Source of the DNA: Wukongibacter sp050859025
Lineage (GTDB): Bacteria > Bacillota > Clostridia > Peptostreptococcales > Caminicellaceae
Assembly: GCF_050859025.1 (NCBI RefSeq)
Contig: NZ_CP138200.1
Span: forward strand, 4,464,001 to 4,528,000
Reading direction: 5' to 3'
DNA length: 64,000 nt
Shown: positions 1-9,655 of the stretch, one piece after another
Layout: the number at the start of each line of letters is the position of its first letter
Position numbering within the stretch: the first letter of the stretch is position 1
Position numbers and translations under genes: made by a program
The notes under the pieces: model-generated
Database searches by the model: none
Told to the model about the DNA's origin: nothing
What the model saw: the letters and a program-made list of their open reading frames with translations, nothing else

Positions 1-1879
1 TGAGTAAAGGGATATCCTGTCTTTTATTATCTATTAGCTTTAATAGATCCATAAACATATTTATTTCGATAGTATCAAAATACCCAGAATTATCATCGGC
101 ATATACTGGTATTCCTTCTTTTGAAAAGATTTCTGTAAATACTGGAGCCCATGTTCTAGGAGATCTTAAAAGTATAACTATATCCTTGTATTTTATTTTT
201 TTGTATTCCTTATTCTTAGCATTGTATGTAGCCTTTCCTATTAAAGACTTTATTCTATTAGCCGCGAAGCTTGCTTCTGCTTCAATATTAGACATTTCCT
301 TAAGCTCTTCTGATATATCGTCATCGGATTTAGAATTGTTTTCCATTATATTGAGTTCTATATTTGGATCTTCTATATCTTCAAAATCAAGACCCTTATA
401 CAGGTATGAATCTTCTGTATAATCTATTTCTCCAAGGGCCTTGGACATAATATTTTTAAATAGGTAGTTTATTCCATCCAATATCTCTACCCTTGTTCTG
501 AAATTCTGAGATAAATCTATTCTTTGATTAAAGCCATCACCTTCCCTATCATAGTTTTCATACTTTTCGATAAAAAGCGATGGGTCTGCCAATCTAAATC
601 TATATATACTTTGTTTTACGTCACCTACCATGAACAGATTGTTCTCACGCTTTATTCTATTTAGAATGGTCTCCTGTACTATATTACTGTCTTGGTATTC
701 GTCAACAAAGATGTGCTCAAACTTCCTTTTATATTCCAACCTTACTTCATCGCTTTCCAATATCTTAAGGGCATAGTGTTCTAGGTCATTGAAATCTAAT
801 ATCCCCTTTTCTAGTTTCTTCTCACTGTACATTTCTCCGAATCTAATTACTACTTCACCAAGATATTTCATAGTGGGATATATTGCATTTATTTGCTCTA
901 GATATTCATCAAAGCTTCTTACTAAAATCTTTTCTTTAATGTTCTTTATATTATCCTTATAGCTATCTCTTAGATCTTTGACTTCCTTTTGTAGATTTTC
1001 ATCTATCTCAAGCTTTCTATCGCCTCTAATTGTTTTAAGCTTTGGATGTTTTATGTTATTAATATCCTTATAGAATTTTTCTAAACCATCTGCCAAACTA
1101 ATAATCAAACTATCTATATTGTTTAAATCTTCAAATAAAGCCTCTTCATATTCCTTTGGACCGCATATACTATTACATGCATCTATTGCTCTTCTAATAA
1201 CATCCTTTGATCCCTTAAGTTCAATTTCAATATTTTCATTTACAGTTTGAATCCAAATGCTATCAGCAAATTCTGCCTTTCCCATGTTAAACTCCTCTAT
1301 ACTTTCTAAAAGCCATTTTCTAGGATAAGGCTTACTTTGGATAAATCCAAAGATTTTAAGTATTAGATCCTGGAGCTTTACATCCTCTCTATTGCCTCCA
1401 AATCCCTCAACTAATTCTATAAAGGACTTGTTTGCAGTTTTATACTCTTCTTCTAAAAGGTCGGCAAGGACCTCTTCAATTAAAATACTAGTTTCAGTCA
1501 TATCACCGATTCTAAAGGAAGGATCAATCTCTACCAAGTGAAAATTCTTTCTTACAACATCGATACAAAAAGAATGCAGGGTTGTTATATAAGACCTTCC
1601 TAAAAGAGTTATCTGCCTTCTCAAATGCTCTTCATGCTCTGATCCCTGTTCTATCTTCTGAATAAGGGCATTAAGTACTCTCTCTCTCATCTCTCCCGCC
1701 GCAGCATTTGTAAAGGTTACAATAAGTAAAGTATTTATGTCTATTAAATCCTCTGTAAGCAGTCTTATTATTCTTTCCACCAATACTGCTGTTTTTCCAG
1801 AACCTGCTGCAGCCGATATTAATAGGTTTTTTCCCCTGACATTTATGGCCTTTTCTTGGTCCTTAGTCCACTTTGGCAT
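1..1879 (-). CDS. addA: ATP-dependent helicase/nuclease subunit A (AddA), N-terminal part, cut by window edge
   Basis: Start ATG at 1879 opens a frame that runs without a stop to base 2, giving 626 codons; the rest lies beyond the window. AddA is the UvrD-like helicase and nuclease subunit of the AddAB (RecBCD-like) complex that resects DNA double-strand breaks. Visible motifs are the Walker A loop SAAAGSGKT at residues 22-30, the Walker B/motif II FVDEYQDSN and the GDVKQSIYRFR motif that follows it. The start lies inside the end of addB, so the two genes overlap by 17 bp and are probably translationally coupled. The nuclease domain expected at the C-terminus is not in view. Confidence in identity is high. 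Confidence 0.95.
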   Translation of the reverse strand, partial: MPKWTKDQEKAINVRGKNLLISAAAGSGKTAVLVERIIRLLTEDLIDINTLLIVTFTNAAAGEMRERVLNALIQKIEQGSEHEEHLRRQITLLGRSYITTLHSFCIDVVRKNFHLVEIDPSFRIGDMTETSILIEEVLADLLEEEYKTANKSFIELVEGFGGNREDVKLQDLILKIFGFIQSKPYPRKWLLESIEEFNMGKAEFADSIWIQTVNENIEIELKGSKDVIRRAIDACNSICGPKEYEEALFEDLNNIDSLIISLADGLEKFYKDINNIKHPKLKTIRGDRKLEIDENLQKEVKDLRDSYKDNIKNIKEKILVRSFDEYLEQINAIYPTMKYLGEVVIRFGEMYSEKKLEKGILDFNDLEHYALKILESDEVRLEYKRKFEHIFVDEYQDSNIVQETILNRIKRENNLFMVGDVKQSIYRFRLADPSLFIEKYENYDREGDGFNQRIDLSQNFRTRVEILDGINYLFKNIMSKALGEIDYTEDSYLYKGLDFEDIEDPNIELNIMENNSKSDDDISEELKEMSNIEAEASFAANRIKSLIGKATYNAKNKEYKKIKYKDIVILLRSPRTWAPVFTEIFSKEGIPVYADDNSGYFDTIEINMFMDLLKLIDNKRQDIPLL

Positions 1880-4800
1880 CCTTTTCACCCCCATCCTCTG
1901 CTTTTATCTTCCTAATAACTTCATCATCCTTAAGTTTTCGTATTACTCTATAATTGTTGTTTTTAAAGCTTTTATCAAACTGACATATAGCATTATATAT
2001 ACAATAGCTACATGAAACACTATTTTCAATTTTACAAGGCTCTATCTTGATATTCCCCTTTAATATCTCTCCTCCAATTTCTATTACAAGGTTTCTAACG
2101 TGTCTGATTAAAGAGTAAATCTCTGCTTCATCTAAAACCGATGAGCTTTTACTAAAGTCTCCATCTCTTTTTAGGGCAGCTGGAATAACTAAAGAATTCC
2201 TCTCTTCCTCCATATTCCTATCCATAGCCTTTACAATCTTTATATCCTTCGTAATGATACCGTCCATTTTGAGCTTTCTCATTATCTCCTTTTCAATACT
2301 CTCTACATTCTGATCATTTGATTCAATCATTGGATCATCAAGTTTAAAATAGAATACTCCCCCGGGATGGGAATTATCTATTCTAAGCTTATCCTTATTT
2401 TCTAAAACGGCATCCAAATATACTATAAGCTGTATTTGCAATCCATAGTATACATCGGATAGACTGAACTTCTTACTACCAGATTTATAATCTATTATCT
2501 TTACATAGCTTCCATCTTCATTTTTCAGTATATCAACTCTATCTATTCTTCCTTCAAGCTTGATTTGCTCTCCATCAGGAAGTTCTATTATTATCGGGGG
2601 GACCCTGCTAAAGGACTCATCTCCAAACTCAATCTCATATAAGGAAGGTGTAAAATCTCCTTTTTTAATATGCTCGGTTAATGTCCAAGCTGCTCTTTTA
2701 CTAACTCTCTTTAATTTGTTTACAAGATATTTGTATCTATAGCTACTCTCTAAAATGCTATATCCAAAGTTTGGAGCTATCTCATCAATAATCTTCTCTA
2801 CTATTTCATCACTTTTCGCCTTATCTATATCACTCCATCTAAGGTCTTCCATCGATAGCTTTTTCGAGAACCTTTCCATAGAATCATGAAAAAGATTTCC
2901 TATATCAGGAATTCTAATCTTATATTCCTTTCTTTCTTCAGGCTTTAAACCATAATTTATAAAATGAGCAAATGGACAGTTTACAAACCTCTCGAGCCTT
3001 GAGATACTTGACTTAAGTGGAGAGTCGTATAGAGCTTTGGCCCTTTTTTCTCCTATGTATCCCTCTTGATTATTATGGAATAATCCCTCTATCATGATAT
3101 TACGTCTTTTGTTCCAATATTCATTTTGATAATACCAATCATAGACCTCATCCCATAATTCATATACAGGCTTTCCATCGAGCTTAAGTCTCAGATTCTC
3201 AATCAAATACTTAAATGTAGGTGTAGGTAGCGAAACCATGCTAAGCTGTCTTTTTTCATCCTGAGGGCTTCTAGCCTTTACTATATCACTCATTTGTCTC
3301 AATTCTGGATAAAGCTTCTTTACCTTGTCTATAAGTATTGAAGGTCTTAGGGCTTTGCCTTCACTATCGGATAATGCATAGCTAATCCATAGATATTCAG
3401 AAGGCTTCGAGATAGCTGTATATATAGAAAATTCTTCTTCTTTAATTTTTGTTTCGGTATCAGAAGGAAGTTCTATTCCCTTCTCCTTAATCATTAGCTT
3501 CTCTTCATCAAGCAAAAGTCCATTATCATCGTGCCCTGAAGGTAGGATTCCATCATTTACTCCCACTACAAAAAGTGCCTTTACATTGTGACTTCTAGAC
3601 CTTTCAAGGTTCCCAACGAGAACTTGATCGATAGTAGGGGGGATTATACCTACTTTATACTGTGAAAATCCGGTCTCTAAAACCTTTTTATATTCTCTAA
3701 TATTTACTTTATTATCTCCTAGTATCTCAACCAATTGATTAAGCACTTCCATGATTATATTCCATATCTGTGTATATTCATTTACGTACTCCAATCGCCC
3801 TTTCTCCCTAAGAGCTTCTATCCATACATCAAGCTTCTCTTCAATTCCAAGCTCAATTAAAAACTCAAATAAAAAACTGCTAAAATCCGAAACTAGTTTT
3901 CTTCCTTTTAGCTTGTTCTTAATACCCATGAACGGTGTTATAAATTTTTTACGGATTTCATTTATTTCTTCTAGATATTCAGGCTTTTCATTATCATAAT
4001 TAAAATCTTTAAACCATTTATCTCCTTCAATACCGTATTTTAGGGCAAAATTTTCAATCTTCTCGGCTTCTTCCTTCTCCAAAGCACAGAATCCAGTTTT
4101 TATAAATCTAAAAACATCTTCATACTTATAATTTCTGCTTAATATATCCATAAACGATAATATAAGCTTGATTATGGGATTGTTCATAATATTTCTTTTT
4201 TCATCAATAAAAAATGGTATGCCGTATTCATTGAATACTCTTTTTATAGTCAGTCCATAGCTCTCCATAGAACCATTTACAAGGGCAATATCCTTCCATC
4301 TATATCCCTTATCCCTTACTAATGAAATGATTTTACCTGCTGCACTTTCTATCTCTGTATGCTGATTTGTTCCAGAAAAAATTTCTATGCTTTCTACTTC
4401 CTTATCGTATTTTCTATAGGGATATGCATATATCTCTCTTTCAATATGCTTTAGTTCATCATGTGCTTTAGTTATTTCAGAGTTTAATAATGTTTGTGTT
4501 TCCTTAATATTATGCCTATGGGCTATCTCTCTTATTTTTTTAAAGGTTTTATCAGTAGGAGTAAACAACTCTCTATCCCTTGAATCCTTTCTAGTATCTC
4601 TAGTTAGTGCTAGGTTTGTTTTCTCTACCTTAAGGATAAGCTTCTCTAAAATTCTATATTCCTGAGCCGTAAAGCCACTAAAGCCATCAATCCAAATCTC
4701 CGCACCTTCTAAAAACTTAGCTTCATCAATTTTTTCAATAAGCATACTAAGCTTATCTTCTTCGTCTGTATATCTTCCATCCATATATTCTGCAAATTTT

Positions 4801-5291
4801 TCATACATGAAGCTTATATCCCTAAGCTTTCTAGTAAACATATTTTCTTCTTCAATAGAATCTACAGTTTCCTTAAGTGTATCTGGATAAATATCATTCC
4901 TCTTTAATTCAGTTATAAGTGTACAGAAATTAGCTAAAAACCCTTGCTGTTTACTAGTTCTACCATAGACCTCTAATTCCTTAGCATGCTTGTCAAAAAG
5001 TCTTTTCAGAACCATAATTTTTCCAAGTTCATTTATATCGATTTTCTTTAGTCCACCAACCTCATCAAAAACCTTATGGGCAAGTCTCTGAAAGCTAATA
5101 ACCTCCACCCGCATTATACCTGAAAGCTCATTTGTGCTTATTAAATCAACCTCTGTTTGCAGTGTAAATTGCTCAGGCACTAGCAATAAGAGTTTGTTTT
5201 CTCCTCCCTGCTCAAGCTTATATTTTATTTCTTTAAATATTTTTTTTGATTTTCCACTGCCTGCTCTACCTAATATATATCTTATCTTCAT
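1863..5291 (-). CDS. addB: ATP-dependent helicase/nuclease subunit B (AddB)
   Basis: 1142 aa, a usual length for Firmicute AddB. AddB is the partner of AddA in double-strand break processing and carries a RecB-type nuclease domain stabilised by a [4Fe-4S] cluster. Residues 8-15 (GRAGSGKS) form a Walker A motif, which Firmicute AddB proteins keep. The four cluster cysteines are visible: one in FVNCPFAHF before the nuclease domain and three in the C-terminal SVSCSYCIYNAICQFD. The nuclease core shows GRIDRVD and IIDYKSG. It precedes addA in the standard addBA order, overlapping by 17 bp. An SD-like AGAGGTGA precedes the ATG, and a short hairpin sits just upstream of that. Confidence 0.96.
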   Translation of the reverse strand: MKIRYILGRAGSGKSKKIFKEIKYKLEQGGENKLLLLVPEQFTLQTEVDLISTNELSGIMRVEVISFQRLAHKVFDEVGGLKKIDINELGKIMVLKRLFDKHAKELEVYGRTSKQQGFLANFCTLITELKRNDIYPDTLKETVDSIEEENMFTRKLRDISFMYEKFAEYMDGRYTDEEDKLSMLIEKIDEAKFLEGAEIWIDGFSGFTAQEYRILEKLILKVEKTNLALTRDTRKDSRDRELFTPTDKTFKKIREIAHRHNIKETQTLLNSEITKAHDELKHIEREIYAYPYRKYDKEVESIEIFSGTNQHTEIESAAGKIISLVRDKGYRWKDIALVNGSMESYGLTIKRVFNEYGIPFFIDEKRNIMNNPIIKLILSFMDILSRNYKYEDVFRFIKTGFCALEKEEAEKIENFALKYGIEGDKWFKDFNYDNEKPEYLEEINEIRKKFITPFMGIKNKLKGRKLVSDFSSFLFEFLIELGIEEKLDVWIEALREKGRLEYVNEYTQIWNIIMEVLNQLVEILGDNKVNIREYKKVLETGFSQYKVGIIPPTIDQVLVGNLERSRSHNVKALFVVGVNDGILPSGHDDNGLLLDEEKLMIKEKGIELPSDTETKIKEEEFSIYTAISKPSEYLWISYALSDSEGKALRPSILIDKVKKLYPELRQMSDIVKARSPQDEKRQLSMVSLPTPTFKYLIENLRLKLDGKPVYELWDEVYDWYYQNEYWNKRRNIMIEGLFHNNQEGYIGEKRAKALYDSPLKSSISRLERFVNCPFAHFINYGLKPEERKEYKIRIPDIGNLFHDSMERFSKKLSMEDLRWSDIDKAKSDEIVEKIIDEIAPNFGYSILESSYRYKYLVNKLKRVSKRAAWTLTEHIKKGDFTPSLYEIEFGDESFSRVPPIIIELPDGEQIKLEGRIDRVDILKNEDGSYVKIIDYKSGSKKFSLSDVYYGLQIQLIVYLDAVLENKDKLRIDNSHPGGVFYFKLDDPMIESNDQNVESIEKEIMRKLKMDGIITKDIKIVKAMDRNMEEERNSLVIPAALKRDGDFSKSSSVLDEAEIYSLIRHVRNLVIEIGGEILKGNIKIEPCKIENSVSCSYCIYNAICQFDKSFKNNNYRVIRKLKDDEVIRKIKAEDGGEKDAKVD

Positions 5292-5308
5292 TAAATCACC
5301 TCTTGTAG

Positions 5309-5328
5309 AAAGCGTCTAAAGACGCTTT
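5309..5328 (-). promoter_or_regulatory. Perfect 8-bp hairpin just upstream of the addB ribosome binding site
   Basis: AAAGCGTC and GACGCTTT are separated by four bases and form a perfect stem ending about 8 bp before the AGAGGTGA ribosome binding site of addB. There is no U-run after it in the addB direction, so it does not look like an intrinsic terminator. It could be a 5' mRNA structure or merely the remnant of one. Confidence 0.4.
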
Positions 5329-5735
5329 AGGTTGTAGGTTATGGTATAGATTTTGAGATAGTTTTCTAAGGGCTAACCCTAAAACCACGACCAATAAAAT
5401 TCAGCATTATACCTTCAACTGATTCATCTATATACGATTATATACCATTTCTATATTAATTCTACTAATCCTTTATGGTATTTATTGAAATTTCTTCTTT
5501 AGTTTAAATTCTATTATAGATAAGCAATATTAAGATTCAAAATAAATTTTTGTAAAAATAATGAATGCTTCTACATTTTTTCACAAAAATTTATTAAACC
5601 TTGAAGTTGTTTATCTCTAACAATGTCAATCGGCTAAGGATTTAAAATGATTACAATAACATCCTATTATAATGAATAGAATATCCTTATACTACCAAAA
5701 CTAAATATCAGAAGTTTAAGGAATGTGATGATTTT
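5329..5735. other. Divergent intergenic region between addB and gerAA, with an R4 repeat copy at 5551-5622
   Basis: About 400 AT-rich bases with no ORF of note between the divergently transcribed addB and gerAA. Bases 5551-5622 resemble 58191-58257: the shared core is ATAATGAATGCTT, then a T-rich run, then a GAAGTTGTTT-like end. Promoters for addB and for the ger operon must lie here. I looked for a forespore sigma-G type promoter before gerAA but saw only weak matches. Confidence 0.5.
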
Positions 5736-7277
5736 TTGAGATTTTTTAAATATATGAAAGATACATCCAATAAAGGAAAAGATAAGAGAGTAGAGAAATA
5801 CGAAGACCTTCATCAGAATGTTTTTCCAAAGTTAGAAGAGAATATTAATTATATTAATTCTGCATTCTCTCAAAGTAGTGATTTAATAATCAAAGATATT
5901 AGAATCAATAAGTTAAAGGGCAATGTCTTATATTTGGAGACTTTAACTGATGCTGAAAAAATTCAGAAAGACTTTTTTAGTATCTTAGACGAAAGCAAAG
6001 AAAAAAGCTTAGAAACTCTTATGGAAAGTAAAAAAATAGAGGTGTCTAATGACTTGTCAGAGGCTATCAAGTTAACATTAGAGGGATATTGTTTATTATT
6101 TTTAGACAAATATGATAGTTTTTTATTTTTTTCTGCAAGTAAAGTTCATAGTAGAAAAATTAATGAGCCCGATAATGAAAAGGTAGTTAGAGGATCTCAT
6201 GAGGGATTTATTGAGGACTTAATGATAAATCTAAACTTAATACGAAAAAGAATTGAGAATCCTAGTTTGACTATTAAATATTTTACACTTGGAAGAGAAA
6301 CGAGAACAAAGATTGCTTTAGTCTATATGGATAATTTAGCAAACTCTAAACTTATACAAAATGTACAAAAAAGAATCGAGTCAATTTCTAGTGATATATT
6401 AATGAGTCCGGGTTTTTTGGAGGAATTTATTGAAGATTCACCTTCATCAGTATTTCCTCAAGTACTAAATACCGAAAGACCTGATCGTGTTATGGCACAA
6501 TTACTTGAAGGTAGAGTTGCTATTGTGGCAGAAGGAAGCCCTACTGTTCTTATAGCCCCGGTTACATTTTTTGCATTTTATCAATCACCAGACGATTATA
6601 ATAGTAGATGGACCACAGCAACATTTTTTAGATTGATCCGACTATTAAGCTTTATAATCGCAGTTATCCTGCCTTCATTATATATATCTATAATAGATTT
6701 TCATTTTGAAGTTATACCGATTGACTTAGTGCTACTTATTAAAAGCTCAATAAAAAATATTCCATATCCACCACTTATTGAGGCTCTTATATTAGAGATT
6801 GTAATCGGATTAATAAGGGAAGCTGGTATAAGACTTCCAACTCCAATTGGTCAAACCATAGCGATTGTAGGAGGTTTAGTAATAGGTGATGCAATTGTCA
6901 AAGCAGGATTAGTATCAAATGTTATGATTGTAGTTATAGCCTTGACAGCTATTGCATCCTTTGCAATCCCATCAAATGAGATGGTCACTGCTATTACTAT
7001 ATTGCGTTTTCCCTTTATGTTTTTAGCCTCCTTCTTAGGTTTTATTGGAATAACCTTTGGAATGATATTTCTTTTAATTCATCTATGTAAGTTGGAAAGC
7101 TTTGGTACACCATATTTCGCACCATTAGCTCCCTTAAGAATTCAAGATTTAAAGGATACCTTTGTGCGTCTACCTTTATGGACTTTTAATCGTCGTCCAC
7201 TAGATAGTCATCCTAAGAACATGAAACGCCAAGCCAAAACTAGGGAGTGGGAGCACAGTGAAGAGAGAAATGAGTAA
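5736..7277 (+). CDS. gerAA: Spore germination protein, GerAA family (A subunit of a germinant receptor)
   Basis: 513 aa. GerAA-type proteins are integral inner spore membrane subunits of nutrient germinant receptors. The N-terminal half is soluble (about residues 1-285), followed by hydrophobic segments from roughly residue 300 to 450. Family signatures visible are SPGFLEEFIED, SVFPQVLNTERPD, LLEGRVAIVAEGSP and IREAGIRLPTPIGQT. The first in-frame start is TTG at 5736, preceded by AAGGA; an ATG at 5754 is possible. It is the first gene of a gerAA-gerAB-gerAC operon and overlaps gerAB by 20 bp. The A/B/C names reflect the family; the ligand and the exact paralogue cannot be told from sequence. 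Confidence 0.93.
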   Translation: MRFFKYMKDTSNKGKDKRVEKYEDLHQNVFPKLEENINYINSAFSQSSDLIIKDIRINKLKGNVLYLETLTDAEKIQKDFFSILDESKEKSLETLMESKKIEVSNDLSEAIKLTLEGYCLLFLDKYDSFLFFSASKVHSRKINEPDNEKVVRGSHEGFIEDLMINLNLIRKRIENPSLTIKYFTLGRETRTKIALVYMDNLANSKLIQNVQKRIESISSDILMSPGFLEEFIEDSPSSVFPQVLNTERPDRVMAQLLEGRVAIVAEGSPTVLIAPVTFFAFYQSPDDYNSRWTTATFFRLIRLLSFIIAVILPSLYISIIDFHFEVIPIDLVLLIKSSIKNIPYPPLIEALILEIVIGLIREAGIRLPTPIGQTIAIVGGLVIGDAIVKAGLVSNVMIVVIALTAIASFAIPSNEMVTAITILRFPFMFLASFLGFIGITFGMIFLLIHLCKLESFGTPYFAPLAPLRIQDLKDTFVRLPLWTFNRRPLDSHPKNMKRQAKTREWEHSEERNE

Positions 7278-8349
7278 AATTACACAAAGACAATTGTTCT
7301 TTCTAATTGCCCAGATACAAATTGGTATTGGATTCCTATCATTACCCTTTGATTTACAAAAAGTAACAGATGGAGATGGTTGGATTTCAGTGCTATTTGC
7401 AGGTATTGTTATTCAAATCTTAATATTTGTTATTTTTGCGCTTTTAAAACGATTTCCAAGCCTAAATATTTATGAAATTTCAATATCTTTATTGGGTGGA
7501 TTTGTCGGAAGGATTATTAACATTTTTTACATTTCATTCTTTATTTCAACCCAAACAATAATTTTAATTCTATATCATAAGATAATAAAAAACTGGATTG
7601 CTCCTAGAACTCCCGATTGGATCTTATTAGCTCTAGTAACCACAGTAAGTATATACTTGACTAGAGAGAATTTAAGGATTATAACTAGATTTTTTATTAT
7701 AGCTTTTTTTCCTTTTTTTATTATTCTATTTTTAAGTATTTATTCATTTAAAGACATAAATATTTTATATATAATGCCAATAGGCAGCTCTGGCATTTTA
7801 AAAATTATAAAAGCTACTGAAGAAGCCGTAATTTCAATGTTAGGTTTTGAAATCATTTTGGTTGTCTCGCCATTTGTACTTGGAAAGAAAAAAACACAGC
7901 TTAAGACTCTTTCATTAGTAAATTTATTTATTACTTTATTTTATACATTAAATGTATTTCTATGTTTAACTTTTTTCAGTCCAATTGAGATCAAATTGAT
8001 TCCTGAACCAATTTTATACATGATTAAAGTGCAATCATTTAAGATTATTGATAGAACTGATCTAATTTTTCTTTCAATTTGGATTATATTTATAACAACT
8101 AGCTATATGGCTTATTTGTATGTATCATCTGTTGGAGCAGCATCATTATTTAATATTAAAAGCCATAGAAAGGTAGTTCCTTACATTGCTTCATTATCTT
8201 TCATTACAGCCATTTTTTTTAATGGAACTACAGCTATTAAAATTTTCTCCAAATGTATTACTATAGGATGTTATATAACAATTGCCTTTATACCATTTTC
8301 CTTTTTATTGATTTCATTATTAAAAAAGGCTGGAGTGAACAACAGATGA
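7258..8349 (+). CDS. gerAB: Spore germination protein, GerAB family (permease-like B subunit)
   Basis: 363 aa, very hydrophobic, with about ten predicted membrane segments. GerAB proteins are amino acid/polyamine/organocation-type transporters that form the germinant-binding subunit of GerA receptors. The N-terminus (ITQRQLFFLIAQIQIGIGFL) matches the family opening. A GTG start at 7258 has GGGAG six bases upstream; an ATG at 7270 is the alternative. Its 3' end overlaps the start of gerAC as ATGA. The gene sits between the A and C subunits in the canonical order, so role assignment is safe, while the germinant is unknown. Confidence 0.92.
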   Translation: MKREMSKITQRQLFFLIAQIQIGIGFLSLPFDLQKVTDGDGWISVLFAGIVIQILIFVIFALLKRFPSLNIYEISISLLGGFVGRIINIFYISFFISTQTIILILYHKIIKNWIAPRTPDWILLALVTTVSIYLTRENLRIITRFFIIAFFPFFIILFLSIYSFKDINILYIMPIGSSGILKIIKATEEAVISMLGFEIILVVSPFVLGKKKTQLKTLSLVNLFITLFYTLNVFLCLTFFSPIEIKLIPEPILYMIKVQSFKIIDRTDLIFLSIWIIFITTSYMAYLYVSSVGAASLFNIKSHRKVVPYIASLSFITAIFFNGTTAIKIFSKCITIGCYITIAFIPFSFLLISLLKKAGVNNR

Positions 8350-9446
8350 AGAAAATAATGGAATATATTCTTCTATTAACATGTTTACTAATATTATCAG
8401 GATGTTGGGATAGGCAACCATTAAAGGATAAGGGCCTTGCTATGGTCTTAGGATTTGATTTGACTGAGGATCATGAGCTAAAAATTACAGCATCTATTCC
8501 AATTAGCGAAGAAAAAAAGAAAAGCTCAATATTTCTTTCTACTGTAGGAAGAACACCCAGGGATGTTCGTGTAAAGGTCGATCAAAAAACACCTGATAAC
8601 GTAGACCCATCAAAGAATACTATGGTTTTGATTGGCAAAGAATTAGCAAATGAGGATATTTATGATATTCTTGATGTTTTTTATCGAAATCCAAAGAGTG
8701 CTTTAAATGCCCGCTTAGTAATCTCAGAAGAAAAGGCTTCAGTTATAATACAAAAAAGCTTACGAGATGATAAAATTCCAAGTGAATTTTTAAGTCACTT
8801 GCTTTTGAACGCTGAGCAAACTACCAGTGTAGTCAAAGAAGATTTACAATCTACCTGCACATTAATTTTTGATGAAGGTAAAGATTTGACGCTGCCACTA
8901 TTAGGTCTTGAAGGCTCTGAAGTGGAAATTAAAGGATTGGCAATGTTTCATGGAAAAAGAATGACCGGTAAGTTAAATCAAAAGGAGTCAGCCATGTTTT
9001 TATTATTGAGAAATAAACTCGGTAAAAAATCAGGGTTTACCGAGCAAGTAGATCCTAAAAAAGATGATATTGCAAGCTATGTATCCTTTAATGTGGATGA
9101 TATTAAACGAAAAATAGATATTAATATTTCAGAAGATGATAATATAAGAGTAAAAATTGACTTAGATTTAAAAGTAACCATTACTGAATATCCAAAGGAT
9201 CACCTATACGAGGAAATAGTCGTAAACGAATTAAATGAAAAATTATCAAAAAAACTTACAGCTTTAGCTAATACCGTAACTAAAAAAATGCAACAAGCAA
9301 ACTGTGATGCTTTCGAAATTGGAAGGAGATTAATTGCCTTCCATAATACTACTTGGAAAAAGCTTGATTGGGAAAAAGAGTACCCACGTATTAAATTTGA
9401 TACAAATGTAACTGTGAATATAGTCGGTAACGGAATAGTAAATTAG
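8346..9446 (+). CDS. gerAC: Spore germination lipoprotein, GerAC family (Ger(x)C)
   Basis: 366 aa from the ATG at 8346, which overlaps the gerAB stop as ATGA; an upstream in-frame ATG at 8253 lies inside gerAB and is unlikely. A lipoprotein signal is present: a hydrophobic stretch ending in ILSGC with the lipidated Cys at residue 20, followed by WDRQPL, a family hallmark. GerAC subunits are lipid-anchored on the outer face of the inner spore membrane and are needed for receptor function. The body shows the RLVISEEKA-type and GxRLIAFH (GRRLIAFH) motifs typical of the C-terminal domain. It is the last gene of the operon. Confidence 0.93.
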   Translation: MKKIMEYILLLTCLLILSGCWDRQPLKDKGLAMVLGFDLTEDHELKITASIPISEEKKKSSIFLSTVGRTPRDVRVKVDQKTPDNVDPSKNTMVLIGKELANEDIYDILDVFYRNPKSALNARLVISEEKASVIIQKSLRDDKIPSEFLSHLLLNAEQTTSVVKEDLQSTCTLIFDEGKDLTLPLLGLEGSEVEIKGLAMFHGKRMTGKLNQKESAMFLLLRNKLGKKSGFTEQVDPKKDDIASYVSFNVDDIKRKIDINISEDDNIRVKIDLDLKVTITEYPKDHLYEEIVVNELNEKLSKKLTALANTVTKKMQQANCDAFEIGRRLIAFHNTTWKKLDWEKEYPRIKFDTNVTVNIVGNGIVN

Positions 9447-9655
9447 ATGAATTAATTGCTAACAAGAAAACATTTTCCTAAATTTCATATCAAAATTCGT
9501 CTGAAAATTACTTTAAATTCTAATTTTTCTTTGATAGAATAGTTAGATAATATAATATCTTTTGGGTATATATTAAAGATAGTACTTTGTAAAATTTATT
9601 CTACATTATTCGATGATATATACTTACTAAATTTTTAAACAAGGGGAGAATTTAA

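Noticed and set aside
8253..8345. Longer N-terminus for the GerAC protein
   Set aside because: It lies within gerAB and would precede the lipoprotein signal; the ATG at 8346 gives a proper signal and an ATGA overlap.
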